Shown here: one piece after another, positions 25,181-34,331 of the stretch
Layout: every line of letters starts with the position of its first letter
Numbering within the stretch: the stretch's first letter is position 1
Assembly (NCBI RefSeq): GCF_004698125.1
Contig: NZ_SRHV01000005.1
Span: 372,001-436,000, forward strand
Length of the DNA: 64,000 nucleotides
Direction of reading: 5' to 3'
Source: Halosimplex halophilum
Lineage (GTDB): Archaea; Halobacteriota; Halobacteria; Halobacteriales; Haloarculaceae
Notes under the pieces: model-generated
What the model saw: only the letters and a program-made list of their open reading frames with translations
Database searches by the model: none
What the model was told of the DNA's origin: nothing
Translations under genes and position numbers: made by a program

Positions 25181-26623
25181 GTGGGGCTCTCGACGACCGC
25201 CCGGGCGTACCTGTCGGTCCTGAGCGGCGACGTGGGCCGGCTGCTGACGTTCGCGCTGTTCATCCCGGTCGTCGTCAGGGTCGTCGGCGACGCCGGGTTC
25301 GGCCGGTACGCGCTCGTGATGGCCGTGTTCATGCCGCTCCGGAAGGTGACGAACCTCGGCCTGTTCCAGGCGACGAAGGCCCGCGCCTCCGTGGCCGACC
25401 GCCCGGCGACCGTCGTCGGCCCGTCGCTGGTCCTGCACCTGTGTGCCGTCGGGGTCGCCGCGACGGCGCTGGCCGGCGCGCTGCTCGCGGGACTGGCGCC
25501 CCCGGCGCTGGCCCGCCCGCTGTGGCTCCTCGTGCCGGCGCTCGTCGGCGAGCAGCTGTTCCTGTTCGGGCGCGGCACGCTCCACGCGCTCCGGCGCGAG
25601 GCGCTCGTCGAGCCGCTGATGACCGGCCGGTCGGTCGTCCTCGCGGTCGTGGGGACGGGGCTGGCGGCGGCCGGCCACGGCGTGGCCGGCGTGTTCACGG
25701 GGTTCGCCGTCGCGTTCCTGCTCTCCGGGCTGGTGGCGACGGCCCTGGCGCTCCGCGCGGTCGGCCTCCGGGCGACGCTGTCGGCGCTGTGGACCGACGA
25801 CGGGACCGTCGGGCGGCTCGTCCGCTTCGGCGTGCCCTCGATGGCCCTCGCGCTGACGACCGCCGGGCTCTACAAGGTCGACGTGTTGCTGGTCGGCTAC
25901 TACCTCGGCGACACCGTGACCGGCCACTACCGCGCGGCGCTGCAGGTCGCCGAGTTCGTCTGGGTGCTCCCCATCGCGATGCAGCTCATCATGATCCAGT
26001 CGACCGCGGCGCTGTGGGAGGACGACGCCGTCGCCGAGGTCGACCGCCTCGTCGGCGACATGCTCGAGTACGTCGTCGTCGGCGTGACGCTGCTGCTGGT
26101 CGGGCTCGCGGTCCTCGGGGGGCTGTTCCTCGAGCTGTACTTCGGCCCGTCGTTCGTCGCGGCGCGGCGGCCGCTGGTGTTGCTCCTGCCGGGCGTGTTC
26201 GGCTTCTCGGTCGCGCGGTCGGTCTGGCCGGTGTTGCAGGCGGGCGGCTACCTCCGGGTGCTGGTCGGCGCGGGCGCCGCGGCGCTGGCGACGAACGTCG
26301 CCCTGAACCTCGCGCTGGTCCCGCGGTACGGGATCGCCGGCGCGGCCCTCGCGACGACGGTCTCCTACGCGCTGCTGGGCACGCTCCACCTGACGATCGC
26401 CCGCCGCGCCTCGCTGAGCCCGCTCGCGGGGCTGTCGGTCGGGCGGCTGCTCGCCGTCGCCGGCGCCACGCTCGCGGTGCTGGTCGCCGGGCGCGCGGTG
26501 TTGCCCGGGACGACGGCCGTGCTCGTCGCCCTCGCGGGCGTCGGCGGCGCCGTGTACGCCGCCGGCGCCGTCGCGCTCGGCGTCGTCGACCCCGCGGACC
26601 TGCGCGACCTGGCGACCGGCTGA
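25181..26623 (+). CDS. Polysaccharide flippase (Wzx/MATE-like)
   Basis: A 480-residue protein with about 14 membrane helices. It has the flippase start (YLSVLSGDVGRLLTFALFIP), a central TTAGLYKVDVLLVGYYLG segment, and the LNLALVPRYGIAGAALATT helix shared by the family. It starts at GTG only 4 nt after the sulfatase-like gene. It is the second of three flippases in the window, so it probably serves a different lipid-linked glycan. Confidence 0.87.
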   Translation: MGLSTTARAYLSVLSGDVGRLLTFALFIPVVVRVVGDAGFGRYALVMAVFMPLRKVTNLGLFQATKARASVADRPATVVGPSLVLHLCAVGVAATALAGALLAGLAPPALARPLWLLVPALVGEQLFLFGRGTLHALRREALVEPLMTGRSVVLAVVGTGLAAAGHGVAGVFTGFAVAFLLSGLVATALALRAVGLRATLSALWTDDGTVGRLVRFGVPSMALALTTAGLYKVDVLLVGYYLGDTVTGHYRAALQVAEFVWVLPIAMQLIMIQSTAALWEDDAVAEVDRLVGDMLEYVVVGVTLLLVGLAVLGGLFLELYFGPSFVAARRPLVLLLPGVFGFSVARSVWPVLQAGGYLRVLVGAGAAALATNVALNLALVPRYGIAGAALATTVSYALLGTLHLTIARRASLSPLAGLSVGRLLAVAGATLAVLVAGRAVLPGTTAVLVALAGVGGAVYAAGAVALGVVDPADLRDLATG

Positions 26624-26669
26624 TGCGGACCAGTAAACGTATGGGCCTCCTCCCGGTACCGCCGTCAGC

Positions 26670-27920
26670 ATGGTCCGCCCGCCGCTGCCGGCCGTCTCGT
26701 TGCGCAACCGCGCGCTCGTGGTCGCGGTCGTCCTCGCCTGTCTCGTGCCCGTCGCGTTCGCGGCCGTCCAGTACTCCGAGCCCGCCGCCGCCGGCAACGT
26801 GAGCGAGGACCGGCCGGTCACGTTCATCTCGACGCAGGGGACCGAACTCGGGAGCGGTGCGAAGGTCGTCGCGATCGACACCGAGACCAGGGAGGTGCTC
26901 TGGGCCAACAGCAGCTTCCGCAGCTACTTCGACGTCGACCCGATCGGCGACGACCGCGTCCTCTTCGCCGCGAGCGTCGAGTACGGACAGATGCAGGCGT
27001 TCGTGATCAACTGGCGCACCGGGGAACTCGTCGAGCAGTTCTGGTTGCCCCCCAACGCCCACGACGTCGACTACCTCGGCGGGGACCGCTACGCGATCGC
27101 CGACAAGTACGACCGGGCGCTGGTCTACGACATCCGCCGGGAGACGATCGTCTGGAACTACAGCTTCGAGGGCCGGTTCCCGCCGTCCGACGGCGGGGTG
27201 CGGCCGGGCGACTGGACGCACATGAACGACATCGACCGCGTGGGCGAGGACAAGTTCCTCGTCAGCCCGCGGAACTTCGACCGCGTCATGCTGATCAACC
27301 AGACGACGAAGTCGGTCGTCTGGACGCTGGGCGAGGAGGACAACTACTCGATCCTCTACGAGCAGCACAACCCGACGCTGCTCAGTCGCTCGCCGCCGAC
27401 GGTGCTCGTCGCGGACAGCGAGAACGACCGCGTCGTCGAGTACCGCAAGGACGGGCCGGAGTGGGAGCGCACGTGGACCTACGGCGGGATGTTCATCTGG
27501 CCGCGCGACGCCGACCGCATGCCCAACGGAAACACGCTCATCGTCGACTCGGGGGGCCAGCGGGTCGTCGAGGTCACCCCCGAGGGGGAGATGGTCTGGA
27601 CCCACGACATCCTGCGCAACCCCTACGACGCCGAGCGGCTCGAACACGGGGACGAACCCGGCGGCCCGCCGTCCCACCGGATGGCCGAGAACGGCACCGA
27701 CGTCGAGAGCGTCGTCAGGGAGCCCCAGCGGTCGATCCCCTCGAAGCTCTGGTCGGAGGCGTACTTCCTCTCCTCGTGGGTGTTCCCCGCGTGGGTCGGC
27801 CCCCGCGAGTTCACGTTCGTCGCCGCGGCGCTGGCCGTCGGCGGCGGGTGGCTGACCGTCGAGGTTGCGACCGTCGCCCCGGGCTGGATCGGGCGACTCC
27901 GCAGCCGACTCGGCGTGTGA
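26670..27920 (+). CDS. Arylsulfotransferase (ASST)-like beta-propeller protein
   Basis: A 416-residue protein with a membrane segment or signal anchor at about 13-31 and a second helix near 377-397. Between them lies a six-bladed-propeller-like region with repeating 'V..D...' blades. The three central histidines typical of the ASST family are visible: His131 (AHDVDYLGGD), His184 (THMNDID) and His233 (EQHNPTLL). Bacterial ASST moves sulfate between phenolic esters through a sulfo-histidine. Here it would face outside and might sulfate or desulfate a glycan. PQQ-like propeller proteins without catalysis are an alternative. It lies 46 bp downstream of a flippase gene. Confidence 0.72.
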   Translation: MVRPPLPAVSLRNRALVVAVVLACLVPVAFAAVQYSEPAAAGNVSEDRPVTFISTQGTELGSGAKVVAIDTETREVLWANSSFRSYFDVDPIGDDRVLFAASVEYGQMQAFVINWRTGELVEQFWLPPNAHDVDYLGGDRYAIADKYDRALVYDIRRETIVWNYSFEGRFPPSDGGVRPGDWTHMNDIDRVGEDKFLVSPRNFDRVMLINQTTKSVVWTLGEEDNYSILYEQHNPTLLSRSPPTVLVADSENDRVVEYRKDGPEWERTWTYGGMFIWPRDADRMPNGNTLIVDSGGQRVVEVTPEGEMVWTHDILRNPYDAERLEHGDEPGGPPSHRMAENGTDVESVVREPQRSIPSKLWSEAYFLSSWVFPAWVGPREFTFVAAALAVGGGWLTVEVATVAPGWIGRLRSRLGV

Positions 27921-27983
27921 CCGCCGGGCTACCGGTGGCGCGCTGCCGACAGCAGGTCGTGCGCGGCGAACCCGGGGAGCCGG

Positions 27984-29522
27984 TCAGCCGTCGCCGAGCG
28001 AGAAGGTGTGACGCGAGGGGCTCCCGTCCCGGAGCGTCCGCTCGTCGGTCTCGTCGCCGTCGACCGCGACGGTCGTCGTGAGCGGCGTCGTCGCGGGGCG
28101 GGCCCGTACGACCAGTTGGTCGGCCCGGTCGAGGAGGTCGGCGTCGGCATAGATCCGCGTCGTCTCGGTTGGGCCGCCGAACCAGCGGAACGTCGTTCCG
28201 TCCGCGTCTTCGACGGGGAAGGCGCCGCGCGTGAACACCGGCTCGCGCACGGGGTCGCCCACGTCGTAGGCCCGCAGTACCGTGTCGTCGTCGGCGACCA
28301 GGTGCGCGGCCTCGACCCACAGACAGAGGCGCCGCGGCGTCGTGACCGCGTCGTCGAACGACAGGTCGACCCGCCCGAACGCGTCGAGGTCCGTCCGCGT
28401 CTCCGGGGCGGTCGCCAGCGTCGACGCGGTGATGTCGAGGTACGTCTCGCCGAACGCCTCCCCGGGTTCGACCGCGGAGTACTCGTGCCACTCGTTGAAC
28501 GTCGTGACGAACGCCATCCGGAGGTCGGGGTCGAGGTAGTCGGCCGTCAGCGAACACAGCTCGCGGAACCGCTCGGGCGACCGGGTGAGGATCGTCGACG
28601 GGTCGGGGTCGTCGTGGCCCTTGTCGAAGCCCGGCATCGTCGTGGGGACGAACGCCGTGTCGGTGTCCTCGGCGATGAGCTGCCACTGGAGGAAGTGGTC
28701 CTCGACGCGGTTCCTGAAGTGGTCGAACGACTCGTCGGCGACGAAGTCGAACCCGATCGACGACGGGTCGAACCAGTCGTAGGCGGAGAGGGCGTCGAAC
28801 TGCTCGACCCACTCGGGCTGCAGGTAGACCAGCGGGAACCACCCCGCGAGGTCGCCGATGAGGAACGGGTCGGCGTCTATCGCAGCCCGCGCGTCGGCCA
28901 GCGCCTCCCCGTAGGCGCCCGCGAGGTTGAGCGTCCCCGGATGGTAGACGAAGACGATCGGCCGGCCGTCGACACTCCGGTAGCTCGCCTCGCCGAAGTA
29001 CGTCTCGGCGAGGTACTCGAAGTCCGCGCGCAGCTGCGCGCGGTTCCCGTCGCGGTCGAAGTCGATCACGCCGTCGTCGTCGGCCTGCAGCCGGCCCGTC
29101 ATCTCGTAGAGGACGAAAAACGGGAACCCGTCGGCGCTGGGGAGGAAGTGCTCGCGGATCGTCGTGTCCTCCCAGCTGTCCGGCCCCCACCAGCTCATCG
29201 AGAACGCGTCGATCCCGGCCTGACGGGCCCAGGCGACGTGTTGCTCGACGACCGCATCGGCGCGGGAGTTGTACCGGCCCAGCGCGGGCGTCCCCTCGTA
29301 GCTGCCCTGCCAGTGGCGCGTCTCGCCGTACCAGGGGTAGTAGTGGGCGGCGACGGTCACGTCGCGCTCGGCGGTCGCGTCCGTCCGCGGTACGTCCCTC
29401 GGGACCTGCGTCCCCGGCGTCTTCTCGATGCCCGAGTCGCCCAGTCCCGGCAGGCTCGCACAGCCGCCGAGCGCGCAGGCCGACCCGACGAGGAACCCGC
29501 GACGGTCGAGATACCGACTCAT
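27984..29522 (-). CDS. GH99-like glycoside hydrolase, Tat lipoprotein
   Basis: A 512-residue protein. The N-terminus has a twin-arginine stretch (RRGFLVG) followed by a lipobox LGGC (Cys21), so it is a Tat-exported, lipid-anchored protein. The catalytic part matches GH99 endo-mannosidase/mannanase: AHYYPWYG near the start, the SWWGP strand, and FNEWHE with Glu344 and Glu347, equivalent to the family's paired catalytic glutamates. About residues 375-512 form an extra beta-rich domain. ATG29522 is fixed by a TATA box 26 nt upstream and by the signal peptide. It would cut or remodel glycans on the cell surface or in the medium. Confidence 0.82.
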   Translation of the reverse strand: MSRYLDRRGFLVGSACALGGCASLPGLGDSGIEKTPGTQVPRDVPRTDATAERDVTVAAHYYPWYGETRHWQGSYEGTPALGRYNSRADAVVEQHVAWARQAGIDAFSMSWWGPDSWEDTTIREHFLPSADGFPFFVLYEMTGRLQADDDGVIDFDRDGNRAQLRADFEYLAETYFGEASYRSVDGRPIVFVYHPGTLNLAGAYGEALADARAAIDADPFLIGDLAGWFPLVYLQPEWVEQFDALSAYDWFDPSSIGFDFVADESFDHFRNRVEDHFLQWQLIAEDTDTAFVPTTMPGFDKGHDDPDPSTILTRSPERFRELCSLTADYLDPDLRMAFVTTFNEWHEYSAVEPGEAFGETYLDITASTLATAPETRTDLDAFGRVDLSFDDAVTTPRRLCLWVEAAHLVADDDTVLRAYDVGDPVREPVFTRGAFPVEDADGTTFRWFGGPTETTRIYADADLLDRADQLVVRARPATTPLTTTVAVDGDETDERTLRDGSPSRHTFSLGDG

Positions 29523-29547
29523 CTGCCCGGTGTTACGACGACCGGGG

Positions 29548-29553
29548 GATAAA
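29548..29553 (-). promoter_or_regulatory. TATA box of the GH99-like gene
   Basis: The minus strand reads TTTATC, 25 nt before ATG29522, the leaderless spacing. Confidence 0.5.
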
Positions 29554-29652
29554 CCTGACCGATCGACCGGCGCGTTCGCCGGCGGGGGCCCCGCAGTCGC
29601 TGTCATCCCGCACCCCAGCGGCCGAGAGTGGCGTTCGCCGGCCCGGGGCGGC

Positions 29653-30831
29653 TCAGCCGTCCGCGCCGTCGGCCGCCGTCAACGCCCGGTCGACGGCCGC
29701 CCGCAACCGCTCCGCGAACCGCTCCGGGCCGAACTCGGCGGCGCGGCCGGCGAGGTGGTCGCGGAGGGCCTCGCAGGTCGCCGGGTCCGACAGGACGCCG
29801 TCGATGGCCGCGACCGCGTCCTCGGCGTCGCGATACCGGAGGCGGTCGTCGCCGACGATGGCCCGCTGGCCGCCGTCGTCGGGGACGAACGGGACGGTCC
29901 CGCCGGCGACGAGTTCGGCCACGGCCATCCCGAAGTGCTCGCGGTCCTTCCCGTGGATCCCCCACCGGTGGGTACAGACGAGCTCGACGAGCCGCTCGCG
30001 CGGGACCGCCCCCTCGACGCTGACGAACGACAGCCCGGCCGCCCGCTCCCGGAGGCCGTCCCCGTAGTCGGTGTCGGGGACGGGACCGACGAGGTGGAGG
30101 TGCACGTCGTGGCCGCGGTCGCGGACGCCCGCCACGATGTCGACGGTCCGGTGGACGTTCTTGTCGGGGGTCAACCGCCCGACGCTCACGAACCCGTGGT
30201 CGCGCTCCGCCCACGCCGCGCCGTCGAACGCGTCGACCGCGACCGGGGGGTACACGACCGCCGGCTCGACCCCGTAGGTCTCGCCGATCCGGTCGCGCAT
30301 CCACTCCGAGTTGGTGAGCGGGACCGTCCCCGGCCGCTGCAGCACGGCGGGGTCGAACCCCGCAAGCAGGTCGCAGACGCGGTCGTAGGCCGCGCTCACG
30401 GTACCGGCGGCCTCGGCGTCGCGGCGCGGGACGACCGACCGGTCGAACGCCGGGAAGTGGAGGTACTGGACCGATGGCGGGCCGACCGCGAGCTCGTTTT
30501 TCGTCCCGACGACCACGTCGTGGTCCGCGGCGATCCGCGGCGCGAGCCGCGAGAGCAGCGCCATGTCGAGGAGGCCCAGGTAGTCGGTGTCGGCGAGGGC
30601 CACCAGCGCGTCGCGGAGCCGGCGGACCGCGCCCCCGACCCGGGCGACGGGCACCGCGGCGTCGGTCCCGTGGTAGTCGTTGAGCGCGGCCAGGTCGACC
30701 GGCGCGAGCGTGTACAGCGTCACGTCGTAGCGGTCCTGGAGCGCTTCGAGCGCGTGGAGACAGACCGCTTCGGCGCCGCCGCGGGCCGACAGGTCCGGGT
30801 GGACGACCGCGACGCTGGCTCGCCCGGTCAT
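29653..30831 (-). CDS. GT4-family glycosyltransferase
   Basis: A 392-residue GT-B enzyme starting at ATG30831, which overlaps the upstream gene's TGA by 4 nt (ATGA). It has the LSARGGAEAVCLHALE acceptor loop, FVSVGRLTPDKNVHRTV, and the donor motif REHFGMAVAELVAGG. This motif (H in place of G before FGM) resembles ALG11/mannosyltransferase-like GT4 proteins. It is the last gene of a tight minus-strand operon that begins at 34191. A cytoplasmic role in extending a lipid-linked glycan is likely. Confidence 0.85.
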   Translation of the reverse strand: MTGRASVAVVHPDLSARGGAEAVCLHALEALQDRYDVTLYTLAPVDLAALNDYHGTDAAVPVARVGGAVRRLRDALVALADTDYLGLLDMALLSRLAPRIAADHDVVVGTKNELAVGPPSVQYLHFPAFDRSVVPRRDAEAAGTVSAAYDRVCDLLAGFDPAVLQRPGTVPLTNSEWMRDRIGETYGVEPAVVYPPVAVDAFDGAAWAERDHGFVSVGRLTPDKNVHRTVDIVAGVRDRGHDVHLHLVGPVPDTDYGDGLRERAAGLSFVSVEGAVPRERLVELVCTHRWGIHGKDREHFGMAVAELVAGGTVPFVPDDGGQRAIVGDDRLRYRDAEDAVAAIDGVLSDPATCEALRDHLAGRAAEFGPERFAERLRAAVDRALTAADGADG

Positions 30832-31916
30832 TCGGCCGTCTCGGAGAGCACGGTCAGCAGTCGGTCGGTCGCCGCCTCCCAGGTGTAGCGCGCGGCGCGC
30901 TCGCGGCCGCGCCGCCGCAGCCGGGCCGCGTAGTCCGCGTCGCCGAGCACCGTCGCCATCCCGTCGGCGATGTCGCTCGGGTCCTCGGGGTCGACGGTGT
31001 GGGCCGCGTCGCCGAGCACCTCCGGGAGCGCACCGGCGTCGGAAGCGACGACGGGCGTCCCGCAGGCCATCGCCTCGACCGGCGGGATGCCGAAGCTCTC
31101 GTGGAAGGAGGGGAAGGCGAACAGCGACGCCGCGTCGTAGGCGTACTTGAGCTCCTCGACCGAGACGTAGCCCGGGCGGTGGATATCGTCGGCGGCGGCC
31201 GCCGACTCGGGCGTGACCGAGCCGTAGGTCGGATTCTGCGACGGCCCGATCAGGACGAGTTCGTGGGGGAGGTCCGTCTCCCGCTTCAGCTCGTCGAACG
31301 CCTCGACGAGCCCGGCCACGTTCTTCCGGTCGCTCATCGCGCCGACGTAGAGGACGTACTCCTCGGGCAGGTCCAGGTCGACCGACGGCGTCTCCTCGCG
31401 GTAGAAGATGTCGTCGACGCCGTTCGGGACGACCGCGATCTTCTCCGTCGGGACGCCGACGTACTCGTTGAGCTCCGCCTTGGTGAACTCCGAGACGGTG
31501 ATCACCGTCTCCGCCCGGTCGGTGACCCGCGGGAGCATCCGCTTGCGGAACCGCGCGTAGGCGCCCCGCTTGAAGCCGTGATACGAGGGGATATCCTGGA
31601 CGGCGATCGCCGCGGGGAACGAACAGCTCCGGAGCGGGCAGTAGCTGTTCGGGCAGAACAGGACGTCGATGTCGCGCCTGTCCCCGAGGCGGGGCAACAG
31701 CGTCTGCTCCCAGACGAGCCCGAACGCCTGGGAGTCGACGAGGTAGCCGGCGCTCTCCAGCTCGAACCCGGGGAACCGGTCGGCGACGTTCCCGTGGCCG
31801 AAGAGGGTGACCGCCGTCGACCGGTCGGCCAGCCGGCGCGCGAAGTGCATCCCGTAGCTGATGTCGCCGCCGGGCTCCGGGAAGGAGAACGTCCGGGCGT
31901 CGACGCCCACGTGCAT
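30828..31916 (-). CDS. GT4-family glycosyltransferase
   Basis: A 362-residue GT-B enzyme. The true start is ATG31916 (MHVGVDARTFSFPEPGG), not the upstream ATG32024, because the conserved first strand begins there and a weak T-rich box lies about 25 nt before it. Motifs are VPNGVDDIFY, YVLYVGAMSDRKN and SFHESFGIPPVEAMACG. The N-terminal VGVDAR start is typical of mannosyl/rhamnosyl GT4 enzymes. It is coupled by ATGA to the next GT4 gene. Confidence 0.87.
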   Translation of the reverse strand: MHVGVDARTFSFPEPGGDISYGMHFARRLADRSTAVTLFGHGNVADRFPGFELESAGYLVDSQAFGLVWEQTLLPRLGDRRDIDVLFCPNSYCPLRSCSFPAAIAVQDIPSYHGFKRGAYARFRKRMLPRVTDRAETVITVSEFTKAELNEYVGVPTEKIAVVPNGVDDIFYREETPSVDLDLPEEYVLYVGAMSDRKNVAGLVEAFDELKRETDLPHELVLIGPSQNPTYGSVTPESAAAADDIHRPGYVSVEELKYAYDAASLFAFPSFHESFGIPPVEAMACGTPVVASDAGALPEVLGDAAHTVDPEDPSDIADGMATVLGDADYAARLRRRGRERAARYTWEAATDRLLTVLSETAE

Positions 31917-32024
31917 TGCCCGCCAGTACCCCCCCTCGACAAAAAGGGGTTCTGGTCCGGCCGCCCCGGCTGACAGCGCCCGCTGGACCGGATACCCGCC
32001 GGCGTGGAAGCGGGACGGCCGCAC

Positions 32025-32969
32025 TCAGGGATACCGACCTTCGCCGGTCTCGCCGCGAGCGCCGGCCAGTCCCCCTTCGAGGAGCGCGCGGGCGCTCGCC
32101 CAGTCGCGGTGGAGCACCCGGAAGACGAGCCCGACCGCCAGCCACCAGCAGAAGACGAGCGGGAACAGCGGGGAGACGCGGTCGTCGAACGCCCGGGCGA
32201 ACTGCCAGCGGTTGCGCGCGAGGTAGTAGGAGGTCGTCGGGCTCGCCGGGCCGCCGGAGCTGGCCGACTCCTTGTGGTAGATCCGCGAGCGGGTGTCGGT
32301 CGCCAGCCGGTAGCCGGCGTCGCGGACCCGCGTCCCGTAGGCCACGTCGCCGTAGTAGAGGAAGTACGACTCGGGGTACAGCCCGACCGACTCGAACACG
32401 TCGCGCCGGACCAGGGCGGCGCAAAAGGGGATGTAGTCGTCGTCGACCAGCCCGTCGCGGTCGGGGAACAGCTCCGTCCGCGGGCCGTCGACGTACCAGT
32501 TGCGGTGGCCCCGGTGGCCGGCGTTGCCCGTCGCCCAGTTGAGATAGCCGCGGCGGAACCACACCTCGTCGGTCTCCGGGTAGCCCATCACCGTCGGCGT
32601 GAGCACGCCGACGTCCGGGCGGCGCTCGGCCACCTCGACCAGCCGTCCGAGCAGGTCGGCGTCCTCGACGACCACGTCGTTGTTCAGCGCCCAGACGTAG
32701 TCGGCACCGCGGTCGAGCGCCGCCTCGATCCCGACGTTCATGCCCGGGCCGAACCCGAGGTTCTCGCCGGTCCGGACCACGTCGAGGTCGGGGAACCGCT
32801 CGGCCAGTCGCTCCCCGGAGCCGTCGGTCGAGCCGTTGTCGACCAGCAGGACCTCGAAGCGGTCGTACGCGAGCGTCCGGAGCGTCTCGACCGTCTCGAC
32901 GGTGTCCTCGTAGTTGTTCCAGTTGAGGACGACGCCGACGACCCGCGGGGCCGCGTCCGCGTCGCTCAC
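32025..32969 (-). CDS. GT2-family glycosyltransferase (rhamnosyltransferase-like)
   Basis: A 314-residue protein starting at GTG. GT-A core motifs are VVLNWNNYEDT, LLVDNGSTDGS and ALNNDVVVEDAD (metal-binding Asp pair, Asn in the middle as in this subgroup). A hydrophobic stretch near the end (FPLVFCWWLAVGLVF) would tether it to the membrane. Similar proteins include rhamnosyltransferases (WbbL/RfbN type). It starts 4 nt after the upstream GT2 gene, so it is in an operon with it. The dTDP-rhamnose-type genes nearby make rhamnose transfer plausible, but unproven. Confidence 0.83.
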   Translation of the reverse strand: MSDADAAPRVVGVVLNWNNYEDTVETVETLRTLAYDRFEVLLVDNGSTDGSGERLAERFPDLDVVRTGENLGFGPGMNVGIEAALDRGADYVWALNNDVVVEDADLLGRLVEVAERRPDVGVLTPTVMGYPETDEVWFRRGYLNWATGNAGHRGHRNWYVDGPRTELFPDRDGLVDDDYIPFCAALVRRDVFESVGLYPESYFLYYGDVAYGTRVRDAGYRLATDTRSRIYHKESASSGGPASPTTSYYLARNRWQFARAFDDRVSPLFPLVFCWWLAVGLVFRVLHRDWASARALLEGGLAGARGETGEGRYP

Positions 32970-32973
32970 GGGG

Positions 32974-34191
32974 TCACTCCCCGACGGCCGAGCCGACGAT
33001 GTTCGCGAAAAACGAGATGTAGACCGTCTGGATCCCGAGCAGTATCAGCGTCGCGGCGACGATGTCGGTCTCGACGGTCGGGAGGACGGTGAACCCGCTC
33101 TCGAACCACCGGTAGACGAGGAACGCGGCGATCGCCGCGCCCGCCGCGAGCGTCGCCAGCCCGAGCAGCGTCCCGCGTTCGAGCGTGAAATGTTTGTGGA
33201 CCCAGTTGGTGATGGGGTCGCCGGGCTTCTGGATGGGGTCGGCGACGACCGTCGTCAGCAGACCGAAGCTGCCGACCTGGTAGCCCACCAGCATCAGCAG
33301 ACTCCCCGCGATCAGCGAGTTCACGCCGATCGGCTGGCCGTTGATCAGGATGTCCGAGTACCCCAGCGTCAGCAACACGAGGCCGACGATCCCCATCACC
33401 AGCCCGGGGATCGAGAAGAGGTACCCCGGCGCGTTGACGAGCATGAACTTCACGTGGCGCCAGCCGTCGCGGAAGCTGTCGAGGGTGGCCTCGCCCTCCC
33501 GTTCGTGGTAGGTGATCGGCACCTCCTCGATGGTGAACCCCTCGACGCCGGCGACCATGATCATCTCGCTGGCGAACTCCATCCCGTCGCTGCGGAGCTC
33601 CAGCGACTCGATGGTCTCCCTGGTGAACACGCGGAAGCCGCTGTGGGCGTCGCTGACGCCCACGTCGTAGAAGACGTTCAGGAACGCCGTCAGCGCGGGG
33701 TTGCCGATGTACTGGTGTAGCGCCGGCATCGCGCCGGGCTTTATCTCCCCGTCGAGGCGACTCCCGAGCACCAGGTCGGCCTCGCCCTCGGCGACGGGGG
33801 CGAACAGCTTCGGCAGTTCCTCGAAGTCGTAGGTGGTGTCGGCGTCGCCCATGACGATGTAGTCGCCGCGGCAGCGCTCGAAGGCGTACTGGTAGGCGGC
33901 GCCGTAGCCCGACCGCTCCGGCTCGACCACGCGAGCGCCGAACGCGGCGGCGATCTCCGGCGTCCGGTCGTCGGAGCTGTCGCTGACGACGATCTCCCCG
34001 GTCACGCCCAGCTCTTCGAGGGCGGATCTCGCCTTCCGGAGGCACTCCTCGATGCCCGCCTCCTCGTTCATCGTCGGCATGACGATGCTGACCGTCGGCG
34101 TCACGTCGCTGTCGGCACCCACCAGCACGGGCTCTGCGTCCGCGGGGAGCGAGCCGTCGGCGGTGTCCGAGGTGGGTGTTTCGAGCGACAT
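32974..34191 (-). CDS. Dolichyl-phosphate sugar synthase-like GT2 with C-terminal membrane helices
   Basis: A 405-residue protein. The GT-A domain (about 30-265) has IVMPTMNEEAGI, VVSDSSDDRT and the metal-binding MGDADTTYDF (Asp116, Asp118), the pattern of DPM1/AglJ-type enzymes that load a sugar on dolichyl phosphate. Four membrane helices follow (about 270-400). The start is ATG34191; CATAAC about 30 nt upstream may be the TATA box. It heads an operon of GT2, GT4 and GT4 genes. Its product could feed the GT-C enzymes in the locus. Confidence 0.85.
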   Translation of the reverse strand: MSLETPTSDTADGSLPADAEPVLVGADSDVTPTVSIVMPTMNEEAGIEECLRKARSALEELGVTGEIVVSDSSDDRTPEIAAAFGARVVEPERSGYGAAYQYAFERCRGDYIVMGDADTTYDFEELPKLFAPVAEGEADLVLGSRLDGEIKPGAMPALHQYIGNPALTAFLNVFYDVGVSDAHSGFRVFTRETIESLELRSDGMEFASEMIMVAGVEGFTIEEVPITYHEREGEATLDSFRDGWRHVKFMLVNAPGYLFSIPGLVMGIVGLVLLTLGYSDILINGQPIGVNSLIAGSLLMLVGYQVGSFGLLTTVVADPIQKPGDPITNWVHKHFTLERGTLLGLATLAAGAAIAAFLVYRWFESGFTVLPTVETDIVAATLILLGIQTVYISFFANIVGSAVGE

Positions 34192-34331
34192 GTCGGTCGA
34201 ACCGCCCGGTCTGGGACGGTAAGTTATGCTACGGGAAGGATGGGTCCGGTAATAGTTTTGTGTCTCGTAGAGCCGGATGTGACCGATCCGCACGTCGTCA
34301 CGTTGATGAACGGGCCCCGGATACGTCGGGT

